A stretch of 64,000 nt of DNA from Rhodothermales bacterium (GCA_022825385.1 JAJDWX010000037.1:67748-131747); one strand, 5' to 3'. Shown: positions 17,708 to 27,579, counted from the stretch's first letter. Made by a program: numbers and translations. The notes: generated by a model not told the origin, from the sequence alone.

Positions 17708-18748
17708 CTAAAACCCAAGATCCACCGTAAACCAGTGCGTCTGTTCGAGGCGCCCGAAATCCGCCCAGGCGTAATCGACGCGGATGCGGAGCGCGCTGTC
17801 GAGGCGCAGATTCAGGCCGCCGCCCATGGTCAGTCCCTGTTCGCTATCCGCTTCGAACAATTTGCGGTAGCCTGCCCGCAGCGCGATCAGGTTCCGAAAA
17901 TCGTACTCTGCGCCGAAGTTCAGGTACTCGTAGTTGTCGTTCGGGTGCGCCGCGTCGGTGGACAGCGCAAAGGTATGGTCCGCCGTCCTGAGCGCATCCC
18001 AGGACAGGCCAATCCGAAACAGGAGCGGCAGCGGGTGCCGGTCCATAAGATATTCCGAATTGACGATCTCCACCACGCCGCTCTGGCCCGGCGTCGGGTC
18101 CGTGCTGAACACAATGTCGCGCCCGCTCATCTGCATTTTCGGGCCGAAGTTCGAGAAACTGGCGCCGAGGCGCAGCCGCTCGTAGGGCGTCGTGAAGAGC
18201 GTACCCACGTCCAGCGCGATCGACGAGGCTGCGCTGTGCCAGATGCGTTCCTGCACGAACTTGACGCTTCCGCCGATAGCGAAGCGGTCCGTCAGCGCCC
18301 GCCCGTACGACGCCTGAATGGCGTAATTCTGCACCTTGAAGCGCTCGCCGGTGCCTTCCGGCTGCGCGATCGTGCGCACGAGCATGTCCCCGGAGTCGAG
18401 GAAGATCAACGACGCGGCCAACGTGCCCAGATTGCCCAGGGACACGCCAAAGGCGGCGAAGTTGTAGTTGACGTCGGCCAGATACCGCGTATGCGCCAGT
18501 TGCACGGACGCGCCCGACAGCAACGCAAGGCCCGCCGGGTTCCAGTACATGGCGGACAGGTCGTTCGCCTGGGCGACGAACGCTCCGCCCAGGGCGATGG
18601 GGCGGGCGCCCACGCCGAGCTTCAGGAATTGGCCCGCCGTCGCGCCCGTCTTGGTGATGGTTTCGTCCCGGGGCGCGGCGTCGTTCTCCTGTCCCCGGAC
18701 GTCGAGGGGCAGGATCAGCAGAAGGGCTATCGCAGCAAGGTATCTCAT
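17708..18748 (-). CDS. PorV/PorQ-family outer-membrane barrel protein
   Basis: A 346-residue protein with a signal peptide (MRYLAAIALLLILPLDVRGQ). It has the family hallmark near residues 35-75: GQFLKLGVGARPIALGGAFVA and DLSAMYWNPAGLALL. Alternating beta strands to the end indicate a FadL-like barrel (last strand THWFTVDLGF, ending in Phe). In type IX secretion PorV shuttles cargo with a C-terminal sorting domain to the attachment complex. Here it is the last gene of a three-gene operon with a TonB receptor and a large exported protein. It starts one base after that protein's gene stops. A dedicated role with these partners is inferred from the repeated gene order in this window. Confidence 0.86.
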   Translation of the reverse strand: MRYLAAIALLLILPLDVRGQENDAAPRDETITKTGATAGQFLKLGVGARPIALGGAFVAQANDLSAMYWNPAGLALLSGASVQLAHTRYLADVNYNFAAFGVSLGNLGTLAASLIFLDSGDMLVRTIAQPEGTGERFKVQNYAIQASYGRALTDRFAIGGSVKFVQERIWHSAASSIALDVGTLFTTPYERLRLGASFSNFGPKMQMSGRDIVFSTDPTPGQSGVVEIVNSEYLMDRHPLPLLFRIGLSWDALRTADHTFALSTDAAHPNDNYEYLNFGAEYDFRNLIALRAGYRKLFEADSEQGLTMGGGLNLRLDSALRIRVDYAWADFGRLEQTHWFTVDLGF

Positions 18749-18749
18749 G

Positions 18750-21700
18750 TCACTTTATGACGGCGAATTTTCCGATAGCCGTGCCTTCCGGCGCGTCCAC
18801 ATGGAAGATGTAGAGGCCGTAGGCGATGTTCATGTTGTCGCGGGTGCGCAGGTCCCAGAAGGCCTTGCCGTCGTCCACCGTACTGCTGTGCTGGATCGTA
18901 TCGACCAGTTCTCCGGCCAGCGTGTAAATGCGGATCGTGCACTCCCGGGGCACATTGGCGAAATACAGCCGCCGGTCCCCGCGTTCGGTATTCGAAATGG
19001 GGTTTCTCGGCTCGATTTCGTTCGTGGCCACGTAGGGATTGGGCACGACGTAGATATTGTCCAGGCCCTCCCTGGCGAGGACGGGGTCCGAAGCGGCGGC
19101 CTCCGTGCGGAAAGCATACGTATCCTCGTCCGCGAACGGCTTGTTCGTTCGAATGAAAAACACGTCTCCTGCGCCGGGCGCTGCGGTGTCGTCTTCCGCC
19201 GGGAACCGGACTTGCCAGGTCGCCACGTCCCGCTCGTCGATGGTTTCCACGAAGATGATCGCCTCGTTCAGGTCCCACTGCCCGTTGCGGTTCGCGTCCG
19301 GCACGAACGCCCGCACCGCCTCGTTCGCCCGGGTCAGGTTGACGATTTCGAAGGGCAGGTCCAGGTTCGTCACAAACGCCTGCATGACGGTCTCGTCGGC
19401 GAACCGGATTTCGTAGTCGTTGGGCTGCCCCCGCCGTCCCGGGCCCGCCGACGCCACGCGCACTTCGAACGGCAAGTCCGCATTGCCTTCGGCCCATCCC
19501 GTCTCGTCGTCGTCGATTTCCAGTACGCGATCCTGCACGAACAGGTGCAGCCCCTCGAACACTGGATTTCCTTCTTCGTTTTGCAGCAGGTCGCTCTGGT
19601 AGACGGGGGAGTACAGGAACGAAGCAACCAGTTTCTGGAACGGCTCGATGCTTGCGTCCGCCAGGATCTCGACGGACCCTGCCTCCGGGTACAGCGCATA
19701 GTCCGCTCCGGCGGCCAGCGTTCGCCCGTCCTCCGTCCGCAGCGCGAAGCTATCCGCCAGGATATTTTTGTGTCCCAGCCCGGAAAATTGCCCCGGCCTG
19801 CCCGTTACGGCGATCGTGCGCGTCGCTTCGTTGGTAACCGTGTAGACCGTCTTGCCGCCCGCCTTGTCAAAGTCGATCCGGTACGGCGTATCGTCCGTCA
19901 CGCCGGGCGCGTCCACGATCAGGATATTCAGGTCGCCGGTCGCCACGCCTTGCGTATGCTCGATGCGGACGGAAGGCGCCACGTACCCCGCCGCCGGAGG
20001 CCGCGGCACGACGGACATGGAGTTCACGTCAAAGACATATTCGTCCGTAGTAGGGTTGTACGTAATGGTTTTGCTGGTTTCCGTGGGGGGAATGCCGCCA
20101 GAGAACCCCTGTACGTCGCTGCCCCCGTAGCCCCGGTCGTACGCGGTAACCGCGTAGTAGTACGTTTGGCCGTTGCGCACGTCGTTCGAATCCACATAGG
20201 TATGAAAGAGACCCGTATCGTCCCCAAGGTCGTAGGCGATGCCCCGGTCCGCAAACGGAATAGCGGACGGGCCGGAAATGCCGTTGTCCAGGTCGAATTT
20301 CGCCTCCACGCCCCGTTCGTCGGTCAGCGGACGGAAGAGGAACCGGGTGCCGTTCACGTCCGTCACGGTCTGCTGGTCGGCGAATTCGTGGTCGGTCGAA
20401 CGGTAGATTACGTATCCCTCGAAATCCGCCTCGCGCGTGAGCGGGTCAATGGTGCCTTCGGAGCGGGTTCCCCAGTAGAGCGTCACCTTTTCGTCTCCGG
20501 GCACGGCCCGTACGATCGGTTTTTGGGGCGGCTTGGCGAAGCGGTACCCCACATCGTAAATCTGCTGCACCGTGCGGGCGTTCAGGCGCAGGTCTTCGAG
20601 GTTCTCGCCTACGAGCAGCGCAATGGAAAACCGCTTCGTTTCCCCGGCGCGCAGCGGAAAATCCCCCGCTCCATAGATGAATACGTAGTCTCCCGGCTCG
20701 CTGGGGATGTCGTCGAAGCGGCCCGGCTCCACGAAATTCCACACGCGCGCGTCATTGGAAATGTTGTTGCCGCCGAACGGGGGAGACGCGAACGACGTCA
20801 GCCCGATCATGTCGCTTTCGTCGATGTCCGTGAACTCGAAGTTCGGCTCGCCCGGCTTGGTGATGTCGAACTGGGAGCCTGCGGTGGGTACGCCGTCGCC
20901 TTCGCCCTCGTCTCCCGTGCCGGGTACCCCGTCGATGCCCACGTCGTTCGTCTCCGGGTCCCAGTCCTCGTCGTTGTCCAGGCCGTCCGTCCACGATTCG
21001 TCCAGCATCCCGTCCTGGTCGTTGTCGATGCCGTCGCCGGGGAAGAACGTGCCCCCGGACGCCTCGCACGTAGCGGCGTCCGCCCCGCTCCCGTCAATGC
21101 ATTCGCGCCCTCGTCCGGGACTTTCCAGAAATTTGTATCCGAAATAGCCCGGCGGCCTGCCCGCCACGTCGGATCGCCCGTCGTCGTCCCAGGCGTAGAC
21201 CATGTTCAGGGCCGTATCGAAGTTGGCCAGGTCGTCGTGCCAGTCGCTTGGCCCGCCTACGTGCGGGTCGCCCCACATCCCGAAACGCACCCGTTCCAGA
21301 TTCTTTTCGCTCTTGTTCGTGATTTTGTAGACCAGGAAGATGGCATCTTCCGCCAGCGGATTCGACCACTGGTACAGCCGCGTTTCGACCTCCAGCCCCA
21401 GGCCCTTGCGGGTGGAATCGCCGGGGAACGGGAAGTAGGCGAATTCCCTGTTCGCGTAGTCGTTCATGAAATACAGGGCTTCCTTGTCTGCGTTCGAAGC
21501 GCCTTGCTGGAGCGCGCCGGGCCACACATATTCGCCAAGGTTGACGTTGTACCAGTCTTCCGGCCATGGATCCGGCTTGCCGTCCAGGTCCCTGTCCCGG
21601 TCGTCGCTCGTGGGGATGAGTCGGGATTCCGCGTTCACCACCTGAATGCCCTCGAAACGGCCCACCGGCTCGGCGCAGGGAATAGGTTGCCAGCCCCAGC

Positions 21701-22232
21701 GCTCCCGATTGTCCGGGGACGTTTCGCCTCCGTTGGAAGCCAGGCCGTCGGACACCACGTGCATCACATAGACCGTGTCCCCCGCCGCGTCCCGCACGAT
21801 CTGGCCGTTTTCGTCGCGTTTCGGGACGCTTTGCGGGTCTTCGCGGTTCGGATCGACGATTTCGGCGCCCACGAACGGCCCGAATTCGTATCCATAGCCC
21901 AGCCCGTTCCACACAATGTCGGTAATCGTGTTGCCGGGCGAAGAGATCGACCCGAAATTGGTGATCTGGGTCGTGATCTTGTTGCCGTTCATGATGGCGT
22001 CGCGCCGGTTCGTAAAGTCCGGGCATTCGGCGCGGGTCGCTACGGGCGATCCCGACGACGCCATGCGCTCCATCCAGTTGCCCACCTGACGGTACGACCA
22101 GTCCCGCGACCGGTTTTCGGTCTTCTGCTGCGCCGCTGCGCCCTGCGCGGCGACGAGCAGGAGCAGACAGGCGACGAGGCCGTGAGCGAAAGCGGTGCGA
22201 AAAGGCATGGCGCGGGGCATGTTCTTGCGCAA
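18750..22232 (-). CDS. Large exported protein with Ca-binding-type repeats and C-terminal sorting domain, partner of the TonB receptor
   Basis: An 1160-residue protein of no assigned function. Signal peptide with core FAHGLVACLLLLVAAQGAAAQ. The first half resembles the proteins encoded next to TonB receptors in this phylum (NRRDAIMNGNKITTQITNFG, EGIQVVNAESRLIPTSDD, RLYQWSNPLAEDAIFLVYKI). Around residues 380-440 lie thrombospondin-3-like acidic repeats (GDGIDNDQDGMLDESW and DGLDNDEDWDPETND), expected to bind calcium. Fibronectin-like segments follow, then VVPNPYVATNEIEP and a sorting domain ending GKFAVIK. It starts 13 bases after the receptor gene stops and ends just before the PorV-like gene. 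The plus-strand cluster has a shorter homologue at 34652-36841 in the same relative position. Inference: a surface-exposed substrate-binding lipoprotein substitute (SusD-like role), not shown. Confidence 0.8.
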   Translation of the reverse strand: MRKNMPRAMPFRTAFAHGLVACLLLLVAAQGAAAQQKTENRSRDWSYRQVGNWMERMASSGSPVATRAECPDFTNRRDAIMNGNKITTQITNFGSISSPGNTITDIVWNGLGYGYEFGPFVGAEIVDPNREDPQSVPKRDENGQIVRDAAGDTVYVMHVVSDGLASNGGETSPDNRERWGWQPIPCAEPVGRFEGIQVVNAESRLIPTSDDRDRDLDGKPDPWPEDWYNVNLGEYVWPGALQQGASNADKEALYFMNDYANREFAYFPFPGDSTRKGLGLEVETRLYQWSNPLAEDAIFLVYKITNKSEKNLERVRFGMWGDPHVGGPSDWHDDLANFDTALNMVYAWDDDGRSDVAGRPPGYFGYKFLESPGRGRECIDGSGADAATCEASGGTFFPGDGIDNDQDGMLDESWTDGLDNDEDWDPETNDVGIDGVPGTGDEGEGDGVPTAGSQFDITKPGEPNFEFTDIDESDMIGLTSFASPPFGGNNISNDARVWNFVEPGRFDDIPSEPGDYVFIYGAGDFPLRAGETKRFSIALLVGENLEDLRLNARTVQQIYDVGYRFAKPPQKPIVRAVPGDEKVTLYWGTRSEGTIDPLTREADFEGYVIYRSTDHEFADQQTVTDVNGTRFLFRPLTDERGVEAKFDLDNGISGPSAIPFADRGIAYDLGDDTGLFHTYVDSNDVRNGQTYYYAVTAYDRGYGGSDVQGFSGGIPPTETSKTITYNPTTDEYVFDVNSMSVVPRPPAAGYVAPSVRIEHTQGVATGDLNILIVDAPGVTDDTPYRIDFDKAGGKTVYTVTNEATRTIAVTGRPGQFSGLGHKNILADSFALRTEDGRTLAAGADYALYPEAGSVEILADASIEPFQKLVASFLYSPVYQSDLLQNEEGNPVFEGLHLFVQDRVLEIDDDETGWAEGNADLPFEVRVASAGPGRRGQPNDYEIRFADETVMQAFVTNLDLPFEIVNLTRANEAVRAFVPDANRNGQWDLNEAIIFVETIDERDVATWQVRFPAEDDTAAPGAGDVFFIRTNKPFADEDTYAFRTEAAASDPVLAREGLDNIYVVPNPYVATNEIEPRNPISNTERGDRRLYFANVPRECTIRIYTLAGELVDTIQHSSTVDDGKAFWDLRTRDNMNIAYGLYIFHVDAPEGTAIGKFAVIK

Positions 22233-22245
22233 GGCGCGGCGGGCG

Positions 22246-25062
22246 TCAGAAGTCGATCGTTACGCCGACGCGAATTTCGCGCGGAGCCGAGAAATACTGG
22301 GGCCGGTTTTCCCAGTCCTCGAGGGTAGGTATGCCGGGCAGGCCGTAGCCGGGGCGCCAGGTGGCGTGCCGGTTCAGTTCCTCGCTCAGCGAATACGAAG
22401 CGCGGCCCGTGTCGTTAAATACGAACACTTCGTTGCGTATGTCCAGCACATTGAAAACCTTGGCGAAGGCGCGCAGGTCGAACGCCCCGAGGGCGAACGT
22501 CTTGAAAATTCGGGCGTCCAGTTTCAGTTGCGTCGGTTTGCGCCCGCTGCGCGGCAGGTCGTCTATGTTCTGGTCGATGAGCAGCGGCGTGTACGGATAG
22601 CCCGTAGCGAAGCGCCCGATGAGCGAGACGCCCCAGCTGGCGGGCTTCGAAATGGTTACCACAGACGATATAATATGGCGCTGGTCGAAATCCGTGGGGA
22701 TGATTTCCAGTTCCGTTTCCCGCCCGGACAGGAAATTGAAGAAGGCCGCGTTCGGGTCGTCGTTGTCCCCCTCGGCGATCTGGTAGGTGTAGTCGAGGTT
22801 CGCCGACAGCAGGCCGTTCCGCGACCGCCGTTTCGTGAGGGCGAACGTTACGCCCTTGACGTTTACGTAATTCTGGTTCGTATAGATGCTGTAGACGTCC
22901 TCGCCCGGAATGGTGCTGTAGCGGATGGTGCGCCGCGTCAGGTAGTCGCGGATGTCCTTGAAGTAGCCGGTCAGGTCGAACGCCAGCGTTTCGGCGAGTT
23001 GCTGTTGCAGGCCGATTTCATACTGCACCGTGCGTTCCGGGCGCATGTTGGCGTTGCCGAACGTGGGGGCGCTGCCCACCGGAAATTCGAATTCCGGGTT
23101 GATGTACATGTTGCGCAGCCTGGGCATTTGCGCAAAGTGCCCGTAGGAAAAGTGGATGATGCCGCGGGCCGTAATGGGGAACGATACGCCGATGCGGGGC
23201 AGCACCATCGTTTTGGGGCTGGCGTCCGCCGGTTCGGCCTGGGGATCGAGCAGGTCCGGGATATACCGCCCGCGGGGAATAAAGTGCTCGGCGCGGACGC
23301 CTGCGTTCACGATAAAGTCCGTGAATTCCAGTTTGTCCTGCACGTAGGCGGCAAGATGGGTGGCGTTTTGCTCCGCGCAGTCGTAGTTGTCGTACGCGCC
23401 CTCCACGCTCAGGAATTCCGTGCAGCCGTATTTGTCCCGCGACGGATTGTCGATGTCTACGACCGTAGGGGCGCGGTAGCGGTTGCCGTCGTAGAGGACC
23501 GCGAAATTCTCCCGGTCCAGCGTATGCAATTCCATGTCGACGCCCGCCATGGCTTCGTGCACCAGCCCGAATTGCCGGGTAAAGTCGATTTTGGCGCGCA
23601 GCGAGGCGGCGTCCTCGTAGATGTGGGCTTTTTCGTTGCCGGCGAACAGGAAGTTCGTGCCCGGAAAGCCAATCATGTTGCCCTCGCCAATGCCGTCGCG
23701 GTCCACGACATAGCGCGTATCCTGCGGATTCTCGTAGAGATGTTGCCGGAAACGGTTCTTTGCGTACGAAAAGCGGGCCGTGTAGAAAGCCCGGTCGCTG
23801 AGCGTGTGCGTCCAGTGCAAGGCATGGTTCCAGCTATGGTCCCGGTAGTCGGCGTTGCCGTCCGGGTTATACCGGTAGCTGAAATCGAAGGGCGTGGCGC
23901 GGACGCCGTCGCGCAGGTGGCTGTATTCTATTTTGGCGCCCCGGAAGGGCCGAAAGGTGATCTTCCCGAGGATGTTGAAACTTTCCCGGGGGTTCAGGGC
24001 GACCCGTTCGTTCGGCAGGGCCTGCGTCGAGTCTGCGGCGTATTCCCACCACGGACGCCCGTGCATTTCGTAGTACCAGTTCGGGCCTTCGTAGTCGGGG
24101 AGATGTTCTTCGATCGCGGCCAGCCGGTCCAGGTCTGCGTTGAAATTCGCCGAGTCGGACGGGAGGAAGCGGCGCCAGCCGTAGATGTGGCCCCGGTCCA
24201 CGTCCCGGCGCCCGGAAACGAAAAAGCGCAGTTTGTCCGAAAGCAGCGGCCCGCTCAGGGAGCCTTCCAGCACGTATACGTTCAGGTCCTGTCCGTCCGG
24301 GGTTCCGTAGGCGGCCTTGTCGCCGGTTACTGCATCCCCGCCGTACGCGCTGACGGAGCCTTCGAAAGAACTTCCGCCCTCCTTGGTTACGAGGTTTACG
24401 ATGCCGGACATGGCCTTGCCGTACTCGGCGTTGAAGGCCCCCGAAATCACCGTCATTTCCTGGATGGCGTCGGCGGCCACTTCGGTGGCGAGGCCGTTCG
24501 TGTTAAAGGGATTCCCCACGGACATGCCGTCCACGAGGTAGGCGATTTCGTTGGAGCGGCCTCCCCGGATGTGGAAGGCGCCGCCCGGTCCCTGCGTAAC
24601 GCCCGCCTGCGTGGCCAGCACCCCAAAGAAGCCCTCGACGGGCAATTGTTCTATTTCCTCGGCGATGGTTGTTTTGCGGGAGGAGGTCAGGTCCTTGCGG
24701 ATGAGGGGACGGTCCGCCACCACCACGATTTCTTCGCCCGCTATCGTTTCTTCCGCCATTTCCACGTCGATGCGCGTGGTGTAGTCCGAGGAGACCTGTA
24801 CTTCCTGGATGACCTGCCGCGCAAACCCGATGTAGGTGAAGGCCAGCGCGTATTCGCCGGGCCGCACATTCAGGATGACGTATTCGCCGTCCGCGTTGGT
24901 GGTGGCGCCCTGCGTCGTGCCCTCGATGACGGCATTGACGCCGATGAGCGCTTCGCCGGTGGCGCCGTCGATTACGCGCCCGGCGATCTTCCCCTGCCCG
25001 AACGCGGGGACCGCGAGAAGCAACGCTGCACAGAAAAGCGGGAAGCCGATCGTCTTGCGCAT
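22246..25062 (-). CDS. TonB-dependent receptor with CarboxypepD-regulatory-like N-terminal domain
   Basis: A 938-residue outer-membrane receptor. Signal peptide (residues 1-22), carboxypeptidase-regulatory-like domain (GKIAGRVIDGATGEALIGVN to about 100), a likely TonB box region (EEIVVVADRP) and a plug domain (about 110-235) with GGAFHIRGGRSNEIAYLVDG and SGAFNAEYGKAMSGIVNLV. The rest is a 22-strand-type barrel ending REIRVGVTIDF with a terminal Phe. It takes up large substrates using energy passed through TonB. It is first in the operon TonB receptor, surface protein, PorV-like barrel. The substrate is not readable from sequence. A strong minus-strand terminator at 25084-25127 separates it from the VCBS gene upstream. 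Confidence 0.93.
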   Translation of the reverse strand: MRKTIGFPLFCAALLLAVPAFGQGKIAGRVIDGATGEALIGVNAVIEGTTQGATTNADGEYVILNVRPGEYALAFTYIGFARQVIQEVQVSSDYTTRIDVEMAEETIAGEEIVVVADRPLIRKDLTSSRKTTIAEEIEQLPVEGFFGVLATQAGVTQGPGGAFHIRGGRSNEIAYLVDGMSVGNPFNTNGLATEVAADAIQEMTVISGAFNAEYGKAMSGIVNLVTKEGGSSFEGSVSAYGGDAVTGDKAAYGTPDGQDLNVYVLEGSLSGPLLSDKLRFFVSGRRDVDRGHIYGWRRFLPSDSANFNADLDRLAAIEEHLPDYEGPNWYYEMHGRPWWEYAADSTQALPNERVALNPRESFNILGKITFRPFRGAKIEYSHLRDGVRATPFDFSYRYNPDGNADYRDHSWNHALHWTHTLSDRAFYTARFSYAKNRFRQHLYENPQDTRYVVDRDGIGEGNMIGFPGTNFLFAGNEKAHIYEDAASLRAKIDFTRQFGLVHEAMAGVDMELHTLDRENFAVLYDGNRYRAPTVVDIDNPSRDKYGCTEFLSVEGAYDNYDCAEQNATHLAAYVQDKLEFTDFIVNAGVRAEHFIPRGRYIPDLLDPQAEPADASPKTMVLPRIGVSFPITARGIIHFSYGHFAQMPRLRNMYINPEFEFPVGSAPTFGNANMRPERTVQYEIGLQQQLAETLAFDLTGYFKDIRDYLTRRTIRYSTIPGEDVYSIYTNQNYVNVKGVTFALTKRRSRNGLLSANLDYTYQIAEGDNDDPNAAFFNFLSGRETELEIIPTDFDQRHIISSVVTISKPASWGVSLIGRFATGYPYTPLLIDQNIDDLPRSGRKPTQLKLDARIFKTFALGAFDLRAFAKVFNVLDIRNEVFVFNDTGRASYSLSEELNRHATWRPGYGLPGIPTLEDWENRPQYFSAPREIRVGVTIDF

Positions 25063-25083
25063 GGCTTCTGGGTGGGATACAAC

Positions 25084-25127
25084 AAAAAGGCTTGCGGCGC
25101 CCGCCGGGCATCCGACAGGCGCCGCAA
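25084..25127 (-). terminator. Strong intrinsic terminator after the VCBS-repeat gene
   Basis: A perfect 10-bp inverted repeat, TTGCGGCGCC (25092-25101) and GGCGCCGCAA (25118-25127), has a 16-base loop. On the minus strand it is followed within three bases by five T (AAAAA at 25084-25088 on plus). It lies between the VCBS gene (stop 25135) and the receptor start at 25062, so the receptor operon must have its own promoter or depend on leak-through. Confidence 0.85.
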
Positions 25128-25134
25128 CGGGGAC

Positions 25135-27117
25135 TTATTTGAGGAGGATCATGGCTTTAACGTCGCGGCGTCCGAGGTATTCCAGACTGTAGAAGTACGT
25201 ACCGCTGGCCAAGGTGTGGCCGCCGTCGCCGGTTCCGTCCCAAATCACTTCATAGACTCCCGGGGCATGCGATTGTCCGCGGACGAGCGTTCGCACGACG
25301 CGTCCTGTAACGTCGTACACGCGCACCGTTACGTTCGTCTCGGACGGAATCGTGTATCCAATGGTCGTGCTTGGGTTGAACGGGTTCGGATAATTCTCAT
25401 GCAACGCGAAGCCGGTGGGGAGGGTCGTTGGATCCTCTTCCGCGGAGACGGTGAAGTCCGCCGCGAATTCGTAGATGCGTACGAAGGGGCGCACGGGGGC
25501 CGGGATGGTTTCCCGCACGGTGCGATCATATCGCATACTGTCGGGGTCGGCGTTCCACACCTCATCGATTACCTGCAGGCTATCGTCAATACCCTGGAAG
25601 GATAGGGCGACTTCGTTTAATTCATCGCCGTCCGGATCTCCGAGAAAGACCACGCCATGCGGAACGACAGCGTGGTCGTCATCGGATGTTGTGGTTCCAT
25701 ACCTCGACAGCGCTACCTCGTAGTAATCACTCATCTCCCCAAGCGAATCGCGGTAAACGCGGTTGAATCCTACTGAGTCCATGGGGGCGCTAGTATTGAC
25801 CTTTGTCAACCTGTAACTGCTCGAACTGGTCGGATCGCCGCCCTTGTATTCCGCAACCTGCAGGAAACTGGAGGGTTCCTTCGCCATAAAACTGGCTGCG
25901 CTGTATGCAAAGCCACCCGCCAGCACATCCATCTTGCCGTCCTTATCCAGGTCGCCGAGCGCAACACCCCCGTATCCAGTGCCTTCAATTACACTGAGGC
26001 CGAACTCATTTTCGGTAATGGAAAGCACGCTTTGATCCTTGTCGTAATCGATTACTGATATCCCTCCAGTGGGGAACCTGCTGTAAAAAGCCTCGTCATT
26101 GCCATCGCCGTCAATATCGCCCATGGCCCCCCCAAAAAGGGCTACATGATCGCCGATTCCGAGGGTTGCTCGCAGAAAGGTATTCATGCCAGCAGCGGTG
26201 TCTGGTAGCGCCACCATATTCTCGCCTGTTACCGTGCCATTAAAGAAATTGTAACTGTTCCAGGCGTGGTACGAGATGTCTATCATGCCGTCGCCGTTCA
26301 TATCGCCGGCGAGCATAGTACTGGGACTTCCGCCTCCCAGTTTATTGCCGCCATCGCGGGCGCTTATTCTCGACTCGATGCGCCATTCGCCAAACTCGCT
26401 TGCAGCGTTTCCTGTCTCAAGTTTGTGACCTATGGAGAGCACATAAAACACGTCATGGGAACTTGGTCCGTTTGCCGGGATGAGTAGTTCCTGGTCGCCG
26501 TCGCCGTCGACATCAAGGGCAGCTATATTTTGTGCGCGTACCCACGGTGACGGTTCAAGACCTTTCAAAAGATCATCGTTCTCGTAGAAGTCGAACACGG
26601 ATGCTGGGAAATCACCGTAATTGTCGTTGCCCGACCCATCGTATTCCCACACATAGACACCCAAGGTCAGGATGTCCTTGTGGACACTTGTTGTGTCGTA
26701 TCCAGTTCCGGCTACATAGACGATTTCTCCTCGGCCGTCTCCATCCAGATCGGCCCCTGTTGCGAAACGCGCATTCTGACTGGAAGCGGATTCGTCAATG
26801 ACTGGAGTCGAATAGACATGTTTCCACATGTCCATTCCCTGATTTTCAATGACATGCACCCGACCCCCAAACCCCTGATGTTGCGCCACCAGGATTTCCA
26901 TTTTGCCGTCGCCGTCCAAGTCGTGCGGTCCGGAAATTCCGCGGGCGCCATTCTGGTTGCCCACCGCAAAGGGGGCCGAAGCATCGGAGGGGTCCGGCGA
27001 AAAGACGTATTCCAGGGTGGCCGGGGCCATTTGCGCCGAAGCCGTCCCGACGCCGATCGCGAGCAGGACGAGGGCGGAAAGCAAAGCGAGATAGCGAGAA
27101 GCAGTAACGAATTTCAT
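25135..27117 (-). CDS. Exported FG-GAP/VCBS-repeat beta-propeller protein with C-terminal sorting domain
   Basis: A 660-residue protein. Signal peptide (residues 1-29, ...GVGTASAQ). Repeated calcium-loop motifs mark propeller blades: HDLDGDGKMEILVAQH, ADLDGDGRGEIVYVAG, LDVDGDGDQELLIPAN, GDMNGDGMIDISYHA, GDIDGDGNDEAFYS, GDLDKDGKMDVLAGG and GDPDGDELNEVAL. The last about 85 residues are the sorting domain (HENYPNPFNPSTTIGYTIP, ending KAMILLK). It is expected on the surface or secreted, as an adhesin or scaffold; no catalytic residues were recognised. The middle of the gene is more AT-rich than its flanks. Its promoter must lie between 27118 and the duplicated 3' end at 27272. Confidence 0.88.
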   Translation of the reverse strand: MKFVTASRYLALLSALVLLAIGVGTASAQMAPATLEYVFSPDPSDASAPFAVGNQNGARGISGPHDLDGDGKMEILVAQHQGFGGRVHVIENQGMDMWKHVYSTPVIDESASSQNARFATGADLDGDGRGEIVYVAGTGYDTTSVHKDILTLGVYVWEYDGSGNDNYGDFPASVFDFYENDDLLKGLEPSPWVRAQNIAALDVDGDGDQELLIPANGPSSHDVFYVLSIGHKLETGNAASEFGEWRIESRISARDGGNKLGGGSPSTMLAGDMNGDGMIDISYHAWNSYNFFNGTVTGENMVALPDTAAGMNTFLRATLGIGDHVALFGGAMGDIDGDGNDEAFYSRFPTGGISVIDYDKDQSVLSITENEFGLSVIEGTGYGGVALGDLDKDGKMDVLAGGFAYSAASFMAKEPSSFLQVAEYKGGDPTSSSSYRLTKVNTSAPMDSVGFNRVYRDSLGEMSDYYEVALSRYGTTTSDDDHAVVPHGVVFLGDPDGDELNEVALSFQGIDDSLQVIDEVWNADPDSMRYDRTVRETIPAPVRPFVRIYEFAADFTVSAEEDPTTLPTGFALHENYPNPFNPSTTIGYTIPSETNVTVRVYDVTGRVVRTLVRGQSHAPGVYEVIWDGTGDGGHTLASGTYFYSLEYLGRRDVKAMILLK

Positions 27118-27271
27118 GGTTTTTCCAGTGGTTCAGGTGGCTGAAGGACCACTCCTGCTGGAGCGGGACACATACTTTAACACATACGAAGGAAAAATAC
27201 AAGGGGTTTCGCCGGGAGGGGGCATTTTTTTTGGTTCCGGGCGGATCATGGGGGCGTTTCGGCGCGGCATC

Positions 27272-27447
27272 GCCCGTCGTCGCACCCCCTACCACCTCCG
27301 AATCATCCCCTTTACGGCGCGGCGGTTTCCGGCGTCCAGCACGTAATAGTAGGCTCCGGGGACGACGGCGCGTCCGGCGGCGTCTCGCCCGTCCCAGCGC
27401 ACGGCATGGGGGCCTTCGGGTTTCCACTGCCCTTCGGCCAGGCTGGC
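27272..27447 (-). pseudogene. Orphan copy 1 of the glycosyl-hydrolase-like gene's 3' end (sorting domain)
   Basis: These 176 bases align without gaps to 29445-29620, with 7 mismatches by my count (about 96%). They encode the end of the sorting domain (WKPEGPHAVRWDGRDAAGRA ... KGMIRRW) on the minus strand, but no gene body precedes it; upstream the frame runs into AT-rich DNA. It is a remnant or duplication of the gene at 29462-31330. The rest of the gap 27118-27579 holds the upstream region of the VCBS gene and one end of the inverted repeat at 27493-27506. Confidence 0.85.
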
Positions 27448-27492
27448 TTTGTTTTGCCCCATCACATTCATTATTAACGAAAAATTCAAAAT

Positions 27493-27506
27493 TTGTCACT
27501 TGACAA
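27493..27506. repeat. Left inverted-repeat element flanking the low-GC cargo gene
   Basis: TTGTCA and TGACAA flank a 2-base centre, a perfect short palindrome. It includes ACTTGACAA (27498-27506), whose reverse complement occurs at 28050-28058 just after the stop of the 154-residue gene. The pair may be 9-bp terminal inverted repeats or two operator/terminator hairpins. Confidence 0.4.
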
Positions 27507-27579
27507 GCCAATACATCATAGTAATATTAGAATTATAGAAGTTCGTTTACAAAATCGAAGCCAAACCCAAACTACAGCC

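Noticed and set aside
18468-22328. A 1286-codon open frame on the plus strand opposite the large surface protein
   Set aside because: It is antisense to a gene with a signal peptide, recognisable domains and a sorting domain. Long antisense frames are expected in GC-rich DNA, and its translation is Arg/Val/His-rich without any motif.
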